Shown: positions 9,823-19,444 of the stretch, piece after piece | Layout of the letters: every line of letters starts with the position of its first letter | How positions within the stretch are numbered: position 1 is the stretch's first letter | Origin: [Phialemoniopsis] sp. UDSM-2020 | Taxonomy: Eukaryota; Ascomycota; Sordariomycetes; Thyridiales; Thyridiaceae | Assembly: GCA_018873225.1 (NCBI GenBank) | Contig: JAEILZ010000003.1 | Span: forward strand, 4,898,001 to 4,962,000 | Direction: 5' to 3' | DNA length: 64,000 nt | Program-made: the position numbers and the translations under genes | Notes under the pieces: generated by a model | What the model saw: the letters and a program-made list of their open reading frames with translations, nothing else | Database searches by the model: none | Told to the model about the DNA's origin: nothing

Positions 9823-11421
9823 TCAAGCAAGTGACAGCTTCCAGCCCAACTCCTCAAGCATTGCCTCCCAATCTGTGCGCCCCTGATCCCACAGGAGCTG
9901 AAGTAACTCGCGCGCCCGCGCAACATGCTTAAACTTAGTCCAGTTCTCGATGTACATCAATCGGTTGGCGATATACTCTGACTTCTCAGTGTCCTGGCCT
10001 ATCCCAATGCCAGCCATGAACAGAGGAAATAGAAGGCCAATCTCGCAAAATAAGTCTGCGGGGACTTGACCAACATGGTGAAGAATTTGCACCTCACAGT
10101 CGTCCATGCGTAATTTGTAAACCGTGCCCGCATCGCAAAATCGAAGGATATAACGGTAGAGGTAGAATAGCGCGGCGAAGCGGAACGCCTCGGCGTGGTG
10201 GACAAGTGCCTTGATGAGGCTGTCGTGCGGGTCCACGCTGAGATGCAAGTTCTGTGACCGAAGCTCCTGGGCCATGTCTTCAGCCCGAAGTGTTTGTCTC
10301 GCCCGTTGGTCCGAACACGAGGAAGTGTCAAGATCGGCAGTGTCAGCGACAAAGGCGCCGATCTCGGTGAGGTGCCGGAAGATGTGATGGGTCAACCCCA
10401 TGAAGGAGTCGGCGGAGTCAACAGTGGACTCGGCATCTTCCACCCAGTAGACCCCGCCGACCAAAGGGCGTGTCCGAGTGCTCAGCGATGCCATGATATC
10501 ATGGTATGCGAAATAACGTAGCAAGAAGCCCCCGTCAGTCGTGCCGAGCAACTTGGCCGTGCCCAGGCGGTTGATGAGATGGCCCGCGCCCTGTAAATGG
10601 AGGAGCCAGCGTGATGTATCACCGCTGATAACCTCGGCTGTGCTGATGACGAGCGCACATGCCACGGTCGCCTCTGTCACGGCGTCGTTGGTGATGGCTT
10701 CAGCCACACCTCGGGCCACTTGGTTCTCGAACTCCAGGCGCGCCTCTGACGTCACAGGAAGTGAGCGGGTGGATGCGTCGAAATGGACGGACGCAAAGGC
10801 GAACAGGGCGTGGAGCAGGGACGGGTCGATGATGGCCATGGGCAGCATGACAGAGCAAAAGACACTGCCGTTGTGCTGCAGGATGGAGCACATGGACGAC
10901 GCGTGATCCAGAAAGTACCGCAGCAGGACCCGCTGTATGCCGCCATCCCTGGAGGACGAGCCCGCGGGAAGGCAGATTGTGCTGCTGATCATGTCTCCAG
11001 GTTTTTGCATGGCCCCGCCGTAGATGTCGTCGAAACTGGCTGGGCTGCCGGCTGCTTGGCTTCCGTACTCATCTGCGTCTTTGGATCGCGGCGGGCTTGG
11101 GGCAGCGCCGTCTTTTCGAACACTCTTCCGCGGCGCACGAGGGGCGACCTTTCGGAGCGGTGCCTGCTCGCAGACGAGTCCAAGTCGGACGCAGGACTTG
11201 CAGCGGGTTTCAAGACTCGAGGCCGGGCCCTCGCACTTCTTCTTGCGTGGCTTGCATGTCAGACAGCCCGAACGCGCGCGGCCATCCACTGCAAAGCGCC
11301 GGCGTATGGGGCGGTCGGCGTCTCGAGGAGGCTCGCCCATCTCTGTGGGGTCGACATAGCCTGTCATGGGAGACAGCAAGACGTGATGTCTCGTCGAAAG
11401 ACTGCGATTTTCTGTGCCCAT
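9823..11421 (-). CDS. Zn2Cys6 transcription factor (cluster regulator candidate)
   Basis: Intronless, 532 residues from the ATG at 11421; an upstream in-frame extension has no ATG. The binuclear zinc cluster is near residues 53-84 with spacing C-x2-C-x6-C-x10-C-x2-C-x6-C (GCLTCKPRKKKC, then RCKSCVRLGLVC). A basic linker follows (RKVAPRAPRKSVRKD), then an acidic/Ser region and a helical C-terminal half of the fungal-specific transcription factor type (DHASSMCSILQHN, ISTAEVISGDTSRWLLHLQG). It would act in the nucleus. It is divergent from the permease gene and adjacent to the M20 gene, so local regulation of this cluster is likely but inferred. Confidence 0.9.
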   Translation of the reverse strand: MGTENRSLSTRHHVLLSPMTGYVDPTEMGEPPRDADRPIRRRFAVDGRARSGCLTCKPRKKKCEGPASSLETRCKSCVRLGLVCEQAPLRKVAPRAPRKSVRKDGAAPSPPRSKDADEYGSQAAGSPASFDDIYGGAMQKPGDMISSTICLPAGSSSRDGGIQRVLLRYFLDHASSMCSILQHNGSVFCSVMLPMAIIDPSLLHALFAFASVHFDASTRSLPVTSEARLEFENQVARGVAEAITNDAVTEATVACALVISTAEVISGDTSRWLLHLQGAGHLINRLGTAKLLGTTDGGFLLRYFAYHDIMASLSTRTRPLVGGVYWVEDAESTVDSADSFMGLTHHIFRHLTEIGAFVADTADLDTSSCSDQRARQTLRAEDMAQELRSQNLHLSVDPHDSLIKALVHHAEAFRFAALFYLYRYILRFCDAGTVYKLRMDDCEVQILHHVGQVPADLFCEIGLLFPLFMAGIGIGQDTEKSEYIANRLMYIENWTKFKHVARARELLQLLWDQGRTDWEAMLEELGWKLSLA

Positions 11422-12001
11422 CTGCGAGGTTGACGCGGGCAAATATCATTACAAGGTCGAACTGCTGACAAGTACTCGAGCGGGGAAACACAATTTGGCC
11501 GCCCGATACGCCCGCTCGTCGGGTATGGTGCGGAGAGGCGCTAGTCCTCTGTTATCTTGGGAATGCCGATCTCTCTCAAGATAATGTCAACGTAAAGAGA
11601 ATCGACTAGGGCCAGACTAAGTTATCTTGGTCGAAAGAGACCTGGCTCCCCCCGCAAATGGGAATACCTAGATACCACTCTCCACCCCCACAAAAGCCTC
11701 GCCGCCAAGATGAAAGATTCCACCAGGCAAGTTCTACGGTCTTCCTAACCTTCTCGGGGCTACAAGTCTTGTTCAAGGGGGTGATTGGAGATAAGACGCC
11801 TCAACATATCAGCGAGTCGAACTGCAGTATAAATACAATCTCGAACGGGACCTCATTCGTCTCTGCCGATCCGCAACCCAAATCCAAAGTACAACTCACA
11901 CGCACCTCCTTACTAGTCAATGTAAGCACTACTACACGTGAATGCACATTCTGAGAAGAAGAGTCATTGACACGTTAACAGACTTTTGACCAAAGTCGAT
12001 A
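11422..12001. promoter_or_regulatory. Divergent promoter, Zn2Cys6 regulator / permease
   Basis: 580 bp shared by two divergent genes. GGCCGCCCGATACGCC (11497-11512) resembles two motifs upstream of the M24 gene. TATAAAT at 11828-11834 lies about 170 bp before the permease ATG. Confidence 0.45.
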
Positions 12002-13781
12002 ATGAACGGCAACGGAAAACCACCACCGACAGAGAAGAACGTGGCGTCTGATAATGCCAACATGTCTCGAGGGCAGGTCATTGAGACCTCTCCCGCTAGT
12101 TCTCACACCAAGCTCAAATCTAGACATTTGTACATGATCGCCATGGGAGGTAGGTCTCCATAACACTTCCTTCTTCAGTATGTACCGTCCAATACTGACA
12201 CCAGATTGCCAATGAAAGGCTGCATCGGAACAGCCTTCCTAGTAGGCTCCGGCCGAACTCTGAGCAGAGGTGGTCCCGCTCTCTGCCTCCTTGGATTCGT
12301 TACCATCTGTGCCGTTGTCTGGGTCTTTTCAACACTTCTCTTCGAGATGTCAGCTTTCATTCCACTCAATGGAGCCTCTTGCGACCATTACACCACCCGC
12401 TTCCTTTCCAAGTCGTTTGGGTTCGCCATGGGGTGGAACTATTGGTATGCGTACTCGATCCTGGTGCCCTTTGAGATCACTGTGGCTACTTTGGTGATCC
12501 AGTACTGGAATCCTCCGGTACACGACGCAGTTTTCATCACAATCTTAATCGTGATCATCATTGGTCTTAACTATCTGCCAGTCGCCAATGCCGGAGAGGC
12601 CGAGTTTGCCTTCTCATCCCTCAAGCTGACTATGCTCATCGGACTGATCATATTGTCCGTTGTACTCACTGCAGGAGGAGGGCCCTCAGGCGAACGAGTC
12701 GGGTTCAAGTACTGGCACGACCCAGGCGCAGTCAACCCGTGGATAGTTGAAGGTGACACGGGCAAGTTCGTGAGCTTTCTCGGTGTGCTCATCAGTGTTG
12801 TGCTACCAGTCAGTATCGAAATCATTCCCAGGGATCTTCACTGATCAAGATAACGCTGACACCGGAGCTTTCAAGCTCTCGTTTGCCGCCGAGATGGTGG
12901 CTACTTGCAGCGGTGAAACTCGAAACGCGCGAAAGACGATACCGACAGCAGCAAAGACCTTCTTGGTTCGTCTCGTCGTCTTCTACGTACTTTCTATCTT
13001 CTTCGTAACGCTTACGTGCCCGGCCAACGCGCCTGAGCTCACCTCCGGGGGCGCTGGTGCCGGCTCTTCGCCCTTTGTCGTTGGTATCAAGAAGTCAGGC
13101 GTCCCCGTGCTCGACCACATTGTCAACGCGATCATCCTCTGCTCCGCGTGGTCGGCCGGCAACATCTACATGTACCTGTCCTCTCGGTCTATATACAGTC
13201 TGGCCGTGGCGGGCAACGCACCCAGGATCTTTGCCAAGGTGAACCGGTGGAAGGTACCCTATTGGGCGGTGACGAGCTGCGTCGTGCTCACTCTCCTCGC
13301 GTACCTGAACGTCAGCTCGAGCTCCGGCGTGGTCTTCAACTGGCTGGTCAACATGATCAACATGGCGGCCTTTTTCTCGTGGATCCTTGTATCGTTTGCG
13401 TATCTTCGCTTTCGGAAGGCCGTGGAGATGCAAGGGGTCGATCGAGCGGCTTTTACCTACGTGTCGGTCTGCGGCAAGCCTGGCGCCTGGTTTTGCATTG
13501 TCTTCTTCACGATCGTCGGTCTTTTGAACGGGTTCTATGTGTTCTTTCCCTCGGAATGGAACGTTTCGGACTTCATGACGGCTTACATCGGCACACTCCT
13601 TTTTGTAGTGCTATACTTTGGACACAGATTCACGGTCGGACGCAAAGATCCGTGGGTAATTCCCGCAGATGAGGTCGACTTGGTGTCTGTTCCAGGCACT
13701 GCGCTCGAGGCAATACAGAACGATGTGGAGTCTACCGCAACCACATCGAGGATGTGGAAGAATCTGTTGAAGTCTAAATAG
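12002..13781 (+). CDS. Amino-acid/GABA permease (APC superfamily, YAT type)
   Basis: Three exons: 12002-12149, 12219-12808 and 12876-13781, giving 547 residues, the usual size. A hydrophilic cytosolic N-terminus (about 45 residues) is followed by about 12 membrane helices. The first carries MIAMGG-C-I-G-T-A-F-L-V-G-S-G, split by intron 1; this is the G-x-I-G-T-x-F substrate-site motif. Intron 2 joins VLISVVLP to LSFAAEMVATCSGET, restoring the family's conserved helix 6 segment and the R-K-T-I-P loop. It would import amino acids or related zwitterions across the plasma membrane. The substrate cannot be fixed from sequence; cluster context suggests the compound degraded by its neighbours. Intron 2 has other possible acceptors; the chosen one is the best in frame and homology. 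Confidence 0.9.
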
Positions 13782-14354
13782 TCTTCACACGTATATAGTG
13801 ATCTGACTATGCAAGATCTTGGAAATCTCGGGAGGGAAAGCTAGAAATATGGCAGTGGCATCTGTTGATAAAGAATCTTAGATGCTGACGAATGTCTGAA
13901 CAAGGCCATGGCATATCCGAGCACTCATGTGCTATACAGCCAGCTAGGGCGGGTCATTCCACAAGCTGGTGGTACCTCTTGCAGCTAAAGCCGTGCATAG
14001 CGCGTTGTGATTTGTTCAATGCGGTGTGACTTTGATGAATTCAAACACTAGCTTTGCAGATAGATCGATGCTTTCAGTGACATTTTTTCCCTCTTTTTCT
14101 GTTGACGAGGTGTGGATGTAGTGACAGGAGACGAATGGTAAGCATGGCGTGCAGCATACTCTTGTAAATTGCTCAAAAGAATAGAACTGAAGTAGATATT
14201 CGACTAAAGGAAACTATGGACAGAATTATGTAAACCCAGGAATAGTACTTGAAATTTATCACTCCTGTCACATAAGCCCTGGAAGTACTAAGGTGGATTA
14301 ATCCCACTGTAAACGACTGAAATCATCTGTGCACCGGGTCTGTCACTCTGCCCC
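13782..14354. other. Convergent intergenic region
   Basis: 573 bp between the permease stop and the 3' end of the first Cys-rich gene. No coding or RNA feature seen. Confidence 0.4.
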
Positions 14355-15032
14355 TTAACGCTTCTTACTGTGTCCGTGGTCCTTGCCCTTGCCCTTGTGC
14401 GACTTCTTGCTGGCGTAGTCAAGCTGCGCGTCATACGAGGCGCCCTTCCGCCCGTCGTCGGCAGACGACCCGCTCTTCTTCTTGTCGCTCCGCCCGCTGC
14501 TGGTCTTGCCGCGGCTGCTGTGCTTCTTGCCAGACGCAGACTGGCTCTTCTCGCGCCGGCGCTCTGTCTCTGTCTCCTCGTCGACAGACTCCTCTTCGCC
14601 TTCCTCGCCGTCATCCATGTCTACGAAATGGTGTTAGTACATAACACACCTCCTGTGGTAGGAATACAATTGAGTTGACTCACCATATGGCACGCAGTTC
14701 TGGCAGCACCCGTGCCCGCAGTCGACGACGACCTCGTACTCGCCCGTCATGTAGTTCTGCTCCCACCGGGGTGCCTGCGTCGCGAAGGTGCACCACCCCT
14801 TGGTGTTGGGTCCTTGCCCGCAGGCGCAGCAGATCCAAGCGTCCGAGGCGTGGCGGCCAAACCAGCAGGTGCGCAAGCTGCAAGTGCTATCGTTGGTCTG
14901 CGCTGTTGTGTACGTCGTCCGCTTGCAGGGTGTCTCCTGGCCCGTTGACAGGTCGATGCGTGCCGCGGGGCAGTAGGACCACTTGACCGAGGAGTGGCCG
15001 CAAGGGTGGTCCTGGGGGCGAGCGTGGCACAT
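14355..15032 (-). CDS. Cys-rich protein, MCH family, paralog 1, with charged tail
   Basis: Two exons, 15032-14684 and 14620-14355, 204 residues. I do not recognise a named domain. Residues 1-115 hold 18-19 Cys and several His, including W-I-C-C-A-C-G-Q-G-P-N-T-K-G-W-C and D-C-G-H-G-C-C-Q-N-C, both shared with the genes at 17527 and 19052. The spacing suggests zinc binding. There is no signal peptide; the protein starts MCHARPQDHPCGH. The second exon encodes an acidic patch (DGEEGEEESVDEE), then a Ser/Lys/Arg-rich disordered tail ending GHSKKR, absent from the paralogs. A TATA-like TATAAGA lies about 265 bp upstream on the minus strand. Function unknown; a nuclear or nucleic-acid-associated role is only a guess from the basic tail. 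Confidence 0.75.
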
Positions 15033-17526
15033 GGTGGGTGGTATGCGTGCTGCTTGTTGCTTTTGAGCTTGGTGGTGGTTGTGGTGGTGGTACGCGGTAA
15101 GGGATTGCTATTGCTGGGTGTGTGCAAGTATGGAGGGTGTGTACAAAGGTAGAGTAAAGAAACGGCACAGGTCTGATAGGCTCTACGTCGGCAGAGGGTT
15201 GACACTTCGGGCTCGAAGAGATGAGATGAGGATGCTCTGTTAGACGGCTGACTGCATGATCAGACTTCATATTCTCGAGGATCAAGACTCTTTCTTATAC
15301 CCGTATTCAGAAGACATGATATCCTACTGTCATTGATACATCATCGTATTCTCGCTGTGCTATTCTCGTCATCACCGAGTCAATATTGCCTCTTCGCCCA
15401 CTCACTCACTCCTACCAGGGGGCCATATCTGAAGCCGGTCTCCATTGAGGCGTCATCCCGGTCTACAATACCAAGGGCCCTCCAACGCCTCACGTCGACA
15501 GTGATCTCTAATTGGTTGCCTGTCTCACCGTGCTCAGACACACATGAACGCACCGCTCGCGCACGCCGCGCCAGGGTGTATATCACTTAGGTAGTCCGTC
15601 GGGAGCGGGCGGCGCGGACAAGCCTCCGGTGCAGCCGGAGAAGGACATGAGATGAACCCTCTGGGACTACCTTGCCTCTGTCTGCTCCCCACTTACGGGA
15701 TCTGCGTCATTGTGACTAACTACTACTGGCCCGCCTGCGCTGCGGAGCCTTGAGATCTATCTGGCCGCCACACATGCGGGCCTGCGAGATCTCAACCCAG
15801 CGGAATGGTAACGGGGTCCGGGATCGGTACCCAAAGGGGATAGACTCGTGTCTCGGGAGTCGACTCGATGCAGAGACAATGGGATGGGATAGGCTAGATG
15901 GGGTTTGCTGTTCAGCAGCAAGGCACCCCCCTGCTCGAATTTGGAATTGTCATTGCTTTTTCCTCCCCCATCACCTCTCTATTCTTTCAGCCCAGTCTGT
16001 CCTGTCCGTCATTCACCATCGAGACAAATGATAATTGACAAAGATGATGCGCTTGGCGCAGGGGACAGCTTCCCCGAAGATCTTCGGGTATCCCTTTGTC
16101 AAAGAAACGGCGCGGTCCTTTTATAAAATCCAGTGTGATGGCCTTCAAGCCCACCCAACACCCTCCCTGTGAAACCATCGTCTTTTGTTTTTTCAGCCAT
16201 TAGGCTCCCCCAAACCATGACCTGTGCGACTGCACGCAACAACTGAACAGGGCCCCTGAGTGGTGGCTTATTTTCAGCTGACAGCGCCCAGCGGGCATCA
16301 ACCCCTGAAGCGCCCAATCACGGGCCCGGAGCCCTGTGATCTCCAGGAACCAAGCTGTCGGTAGCAATCACTGGGGGGCCCTGGTTGGATACACACTCTC
16401 CCACGGGGGCCAGGAAGAGGCTTGGTGCGTCCCGGAGATTTAGGAGATGCTATTACCTGTGGCTGCGGCGCATTCTCAGCCGCGTCATCGCCCAGCTTCG
16501 ATGCCCTGGCCCACACCGGCGATCTCGCGTCAAGGCAGATCGTGCAGCGATTTGTGACCGATGTGATGACCGTGCCCTTGAGGCTTAATCTAGACCTAGC
16601 AGTAGTCATCGCGAGCAACCTAGGTCGCACGGTTCCTTCGAGTCGCTCGTGCGTGTGTCGCACGTCTTGGTCGTTGGAAAAGCAGCCTCACTTAAAATCC
16701 GTCCCAAATTACCTTTCTGGGTAAATGCATACAGTCTCCTAGTCCTCGTGGGACAAGAACACAAAGAAGGGGGATCACCATCGGGAGTTTTTCTCACTAT
16801 CACTTCTATTCTTTCCTTTCTTTTGGCAACCCTGTCAAACTTGCTTCCGAGTCCGTGCATGAACCTGCAGCATCGCCTCTGCAACATTGAGCCCCCCCCA
16901 TCCCATATCCAGATTGCCGAACCTGCGAGCACCCTTGTGTTCGTTGGGGCGAGCTGAGATTGGCGAACGGGGTTCCTAAGACAAACGCCACATGATCTGG
17001 AAAGCAGGGCCAGGGTCCCATAGATCTGTGAAAGTTCGCCGGGAGTGTGATGAACGCCTCCACATTATGTCTCGAAAGCCAAGGCACTTCAAGTAAGATA
17101 ATACGAAATCTTTTATTTCTCGTGACCTGCTCTTGCAGCGGTCCGATGCAAATGGGTAAGAAAGTCTCAAGCCAAGCGTGTTCTCAATGCATTTCGAAAT
17201 TGAAAATCTGCCATGGCCCGTTCGCAGCAGGCGCCCCAAGTTGGGGGCAAAGCTGCAACGCATCGGGCCGCCACATGTCTCTGATTCTCTCTACCCAAGT
17301 CGACTCGGGAAAATAGGATATCATCCGTGCTCCTCCACACCGCTCACTTGTCCTAGCGTATGTCTCACACCGCAGTGCAGTTTCCCCTCTGACCCTGTGC
17401 ATCCTCTCTTTCCACCCAGGATTACGGTCAAGCCGGGCGACGAGACAGCTGCTCGGCTCACTAAGCCTTCCCTTTGCTTTTCTCCACCGCCCATCGCCCA
17501 CCCACCACTCCTGTCTTCAGCCGCTT
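15033..17526. other. Long non-coding stretch between Cys-rich paralogs 1 and 2
   Basis: About 2.5 kb. It contains the promoter of paralog 1 (TATA-like at 15293-15299, minus strand). Only short frames without family features were seen; no repeat or RNA gene was recognised. Confidence 0.4.
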
Positions 17527-17961
17527 CTATCCCGCAGCCTCGCAGTTGTGACAGCAGATGTGCTCGCACTGCACCTCGCTCCCCTCGATGATCATGACAC
17601 AGCTGCACCTGCCCGTCAGGTTCCACCCCTTCCCGCACCAGCAGCAGTTCCAGCACCGGTTCTTGGCCTCAAAGGGGCACGGTGACAGCGGGCACTTGGG
17701 CGCCAGCGGGCTCGACGCCGCCGTCGAGGGGTCCCCCGCGAAGCTCGGTGGCGTCGGGTACGGCGACGACTGCTGCGTCAGTGACCTGCAGGGCTTGTAC
17801 TTGGCGGTGGTTGATGCTGATGACCGTTTCGACGAGGAGGACCCTGACTTTGAGGAGGACTTCGATTTGCTGCCCGAGGGGGCGACGAGCGCATCGGCGC
17901 AGTAGATGATCTGCGTCTTGACATGCTCGCAGGGCAGGGTGTACGTGATTTGGTGGCACAT
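17527..17961 (-). CDS. Cys-rich protein, MCH family, paralog 2
   Basis: Single exon, 144 residues, starting MCHQITYTLPCEHVKTQ. The C-terminal half carries W-N-C-C-W-C-G-K-G-W-N-L-T-G-R-C and Q-C-E-H-I-C-C-H-N-C, matching the genes on either side. Between the N-terminal and C-terminal Cys groups is a Ser/Lys low-complexity insert (KSKSSSKSGSSSSKRSS), found here in the middle rather than at the end as in paralog 1. No signal peptide. TATATAAAA lies on the minus strand at 18205-18213, about 245 bp upstream of the ATG, a leader length like that of paralog 1. Function unknown. Confidence 0.75.
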   Translation of the reverse strand: MCHQITYTLPCEHVKTQIIYCADALVAPSGSKSKSSSKSGSSSSKRSSASTTAKYKPCRSLTQQSSPYPTPPSFAGDPSTAASSPLAPKCPLSPCPFEAKNRCWNCCWCGKGWNLTGRCSCVMIIEGSEVQCEHICCHNCEAAG

Positions 17962-19051
17962 TGCCGACGTGGGGGAGATGCTGCTGAGCTGCGCTTCCCG
18001 CGGCGCTACTGTAGCTGTCAGCTTGTCAAGCTCGGGTCAGGTCTCAAGTCCTTTTTTGTCGTGTGCCGCGGCGGAAATGACTGATTCGTGATCGATCGAA
18101 TCGCGGAACAAGCGTGCCGTCTTGTTCGATCTTGCTCTGTCAATATGTTGTTCCGTTCTGTGGTTTGGTCCAGTGAAGCCCCCTGCTGAACTGGCGTCTC
18201 ATCCTTTTATATACACCTCTCTTCAAAGTCTTCCCTTCATCCATCACATATCTCCCACACCTCTCCGTCAGAGGTTCGTCATTTTTCAGGTCTTCCAAAC
18301 CAATATTCCGGCGCACATGATGGCTTGTATGCAATATCACTTTGTCGCTTGCGGGAAGGGGGTGACTTGGACATTGCGGCCTGCGTTTGGTCAGTCGATG
18401 CCGCGGTGGCTGAATGGTCCAGCGTATCGCGGCAAATTGTGTCGTCGAGCAGCTGTCCAAAGCTTCATGCCAAGGGTCTGTCGTACAAGGGCTTCACTCT
18501 GGACCCATGGCACGGGTCCTGATCGACCAATGTCCCTTGAAGCCTTGGTGTCTCGTACTCATATTGCGCCGAGATTAGAAATGTTGGGACAGTCAACAGT
18601 TTCACAGATGATGCTCCTTTTGTTGTACCCAAAAGCAATCTTGATTCCAAATAGATAATCGGCAGTCCGGCAGCTGAAGACTTTATTGGACTTTGCCTCA
18701 AGCAATGAATGGACGGCTGAATGATCCTCAAGTGAGTGACAGTCTTCTGCCGAAGGCTTCAATGTTGGTCGTCCTCCATACCTCAACCAATGCATCATCA
18801 CTTAATGCTTCCTAACACAGACCTTCACATCTGAACACACCATTCGACGCCCATCAGAGCTGAAAGTATCGAGTTGAAATGTGATCAGATCGGTATCACG
18901 AGAAGGCCGGATGAATAGATAGGCAGGGCGAAGGCTTGCTTCAGGCGAATGTTGTTCCGGCTGACCCGCTGGTAGGATGCGAAAATCTTTCGATGACCTC
19001 TTTGGCCGAGTCCTGATGGCGCAGCCGATGGCATAAAGAGCCACGGCACCA
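17962..19051. promoter_or_regulatory. Spacer and promoter upstream of paralog 2
   Basis: 1.1 kb. The minus-strand TATATAAAA at 18205-18213 is the only clear promoter element. Small frames here have no recognisable features. Confidence 0.4.
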
Positions 19052-19444
19052 TTAATTGGCTTGGTCGCCGGCGTCGGGCGCGCATTCGCCACAGCAAACG
19101 TGGTAGCAAAACGTATCAGGGCTGGTCTTCATGGGATGAAAACACCAGCGCAATGTATTCCCGCCTCGTTCGCATTGACAGCAGATCCATCGGCCGTTCA
19201 GCTGAGCGAGTCGACAAGCTCCAGAGCTGCATTCAGGCGACGATAAGCAGCCTCCCGAGGCACAAGGGTTGTTGTAGTCGACGCTGCTCTGAGTGTGATC
19301 ATACGAGACGTCCGCGCAGGGAAGCTGCATCCCTGTAGCGCCATCGACACCCGAGTGACTGCAGAAGATGTAATGCACAACGATATCCACGTCCCTATAG
19401 CACGGTGGGATATGATGATGATGCAAGTAGTAGAACAGACACAT
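19052..19444 (-). CDS. Cys-rich protein, MCH family, paralog 3
   Basis: Single exon, 130 residues. The frame is open further 5', but I place the start at MCLFYYLHHHH (19444) because both paralogs begin M-C and the shared Cys pattern starts there. It contains W-I-C-C-Q-C-E-R-G-G-N-T-L-R-W-C and F-C-Y-H-V-C-C-G-E-C, the two signatures that define this group. A four-His run follows the start, and there is no low-complexity insert or tail. A minus-strand TATAAAA at 19907-19913 is about 465 bp upstream, so the leader may be long or contain an intron. No signal peptide; function unknown. Confidence 0.65.
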   Translation of the reverse strand: MCLFYYLHHHHIPPCYRDVDIVVHYIFCSHSGVDGATGMQLPCADVSYDHTQSSVDYNNPCASGGCLSSPECSSGACRLAQLNGRWICCQCERGGNTLRWCFHPMKTSPDTFCYHVCCGECAPDAGDQAN

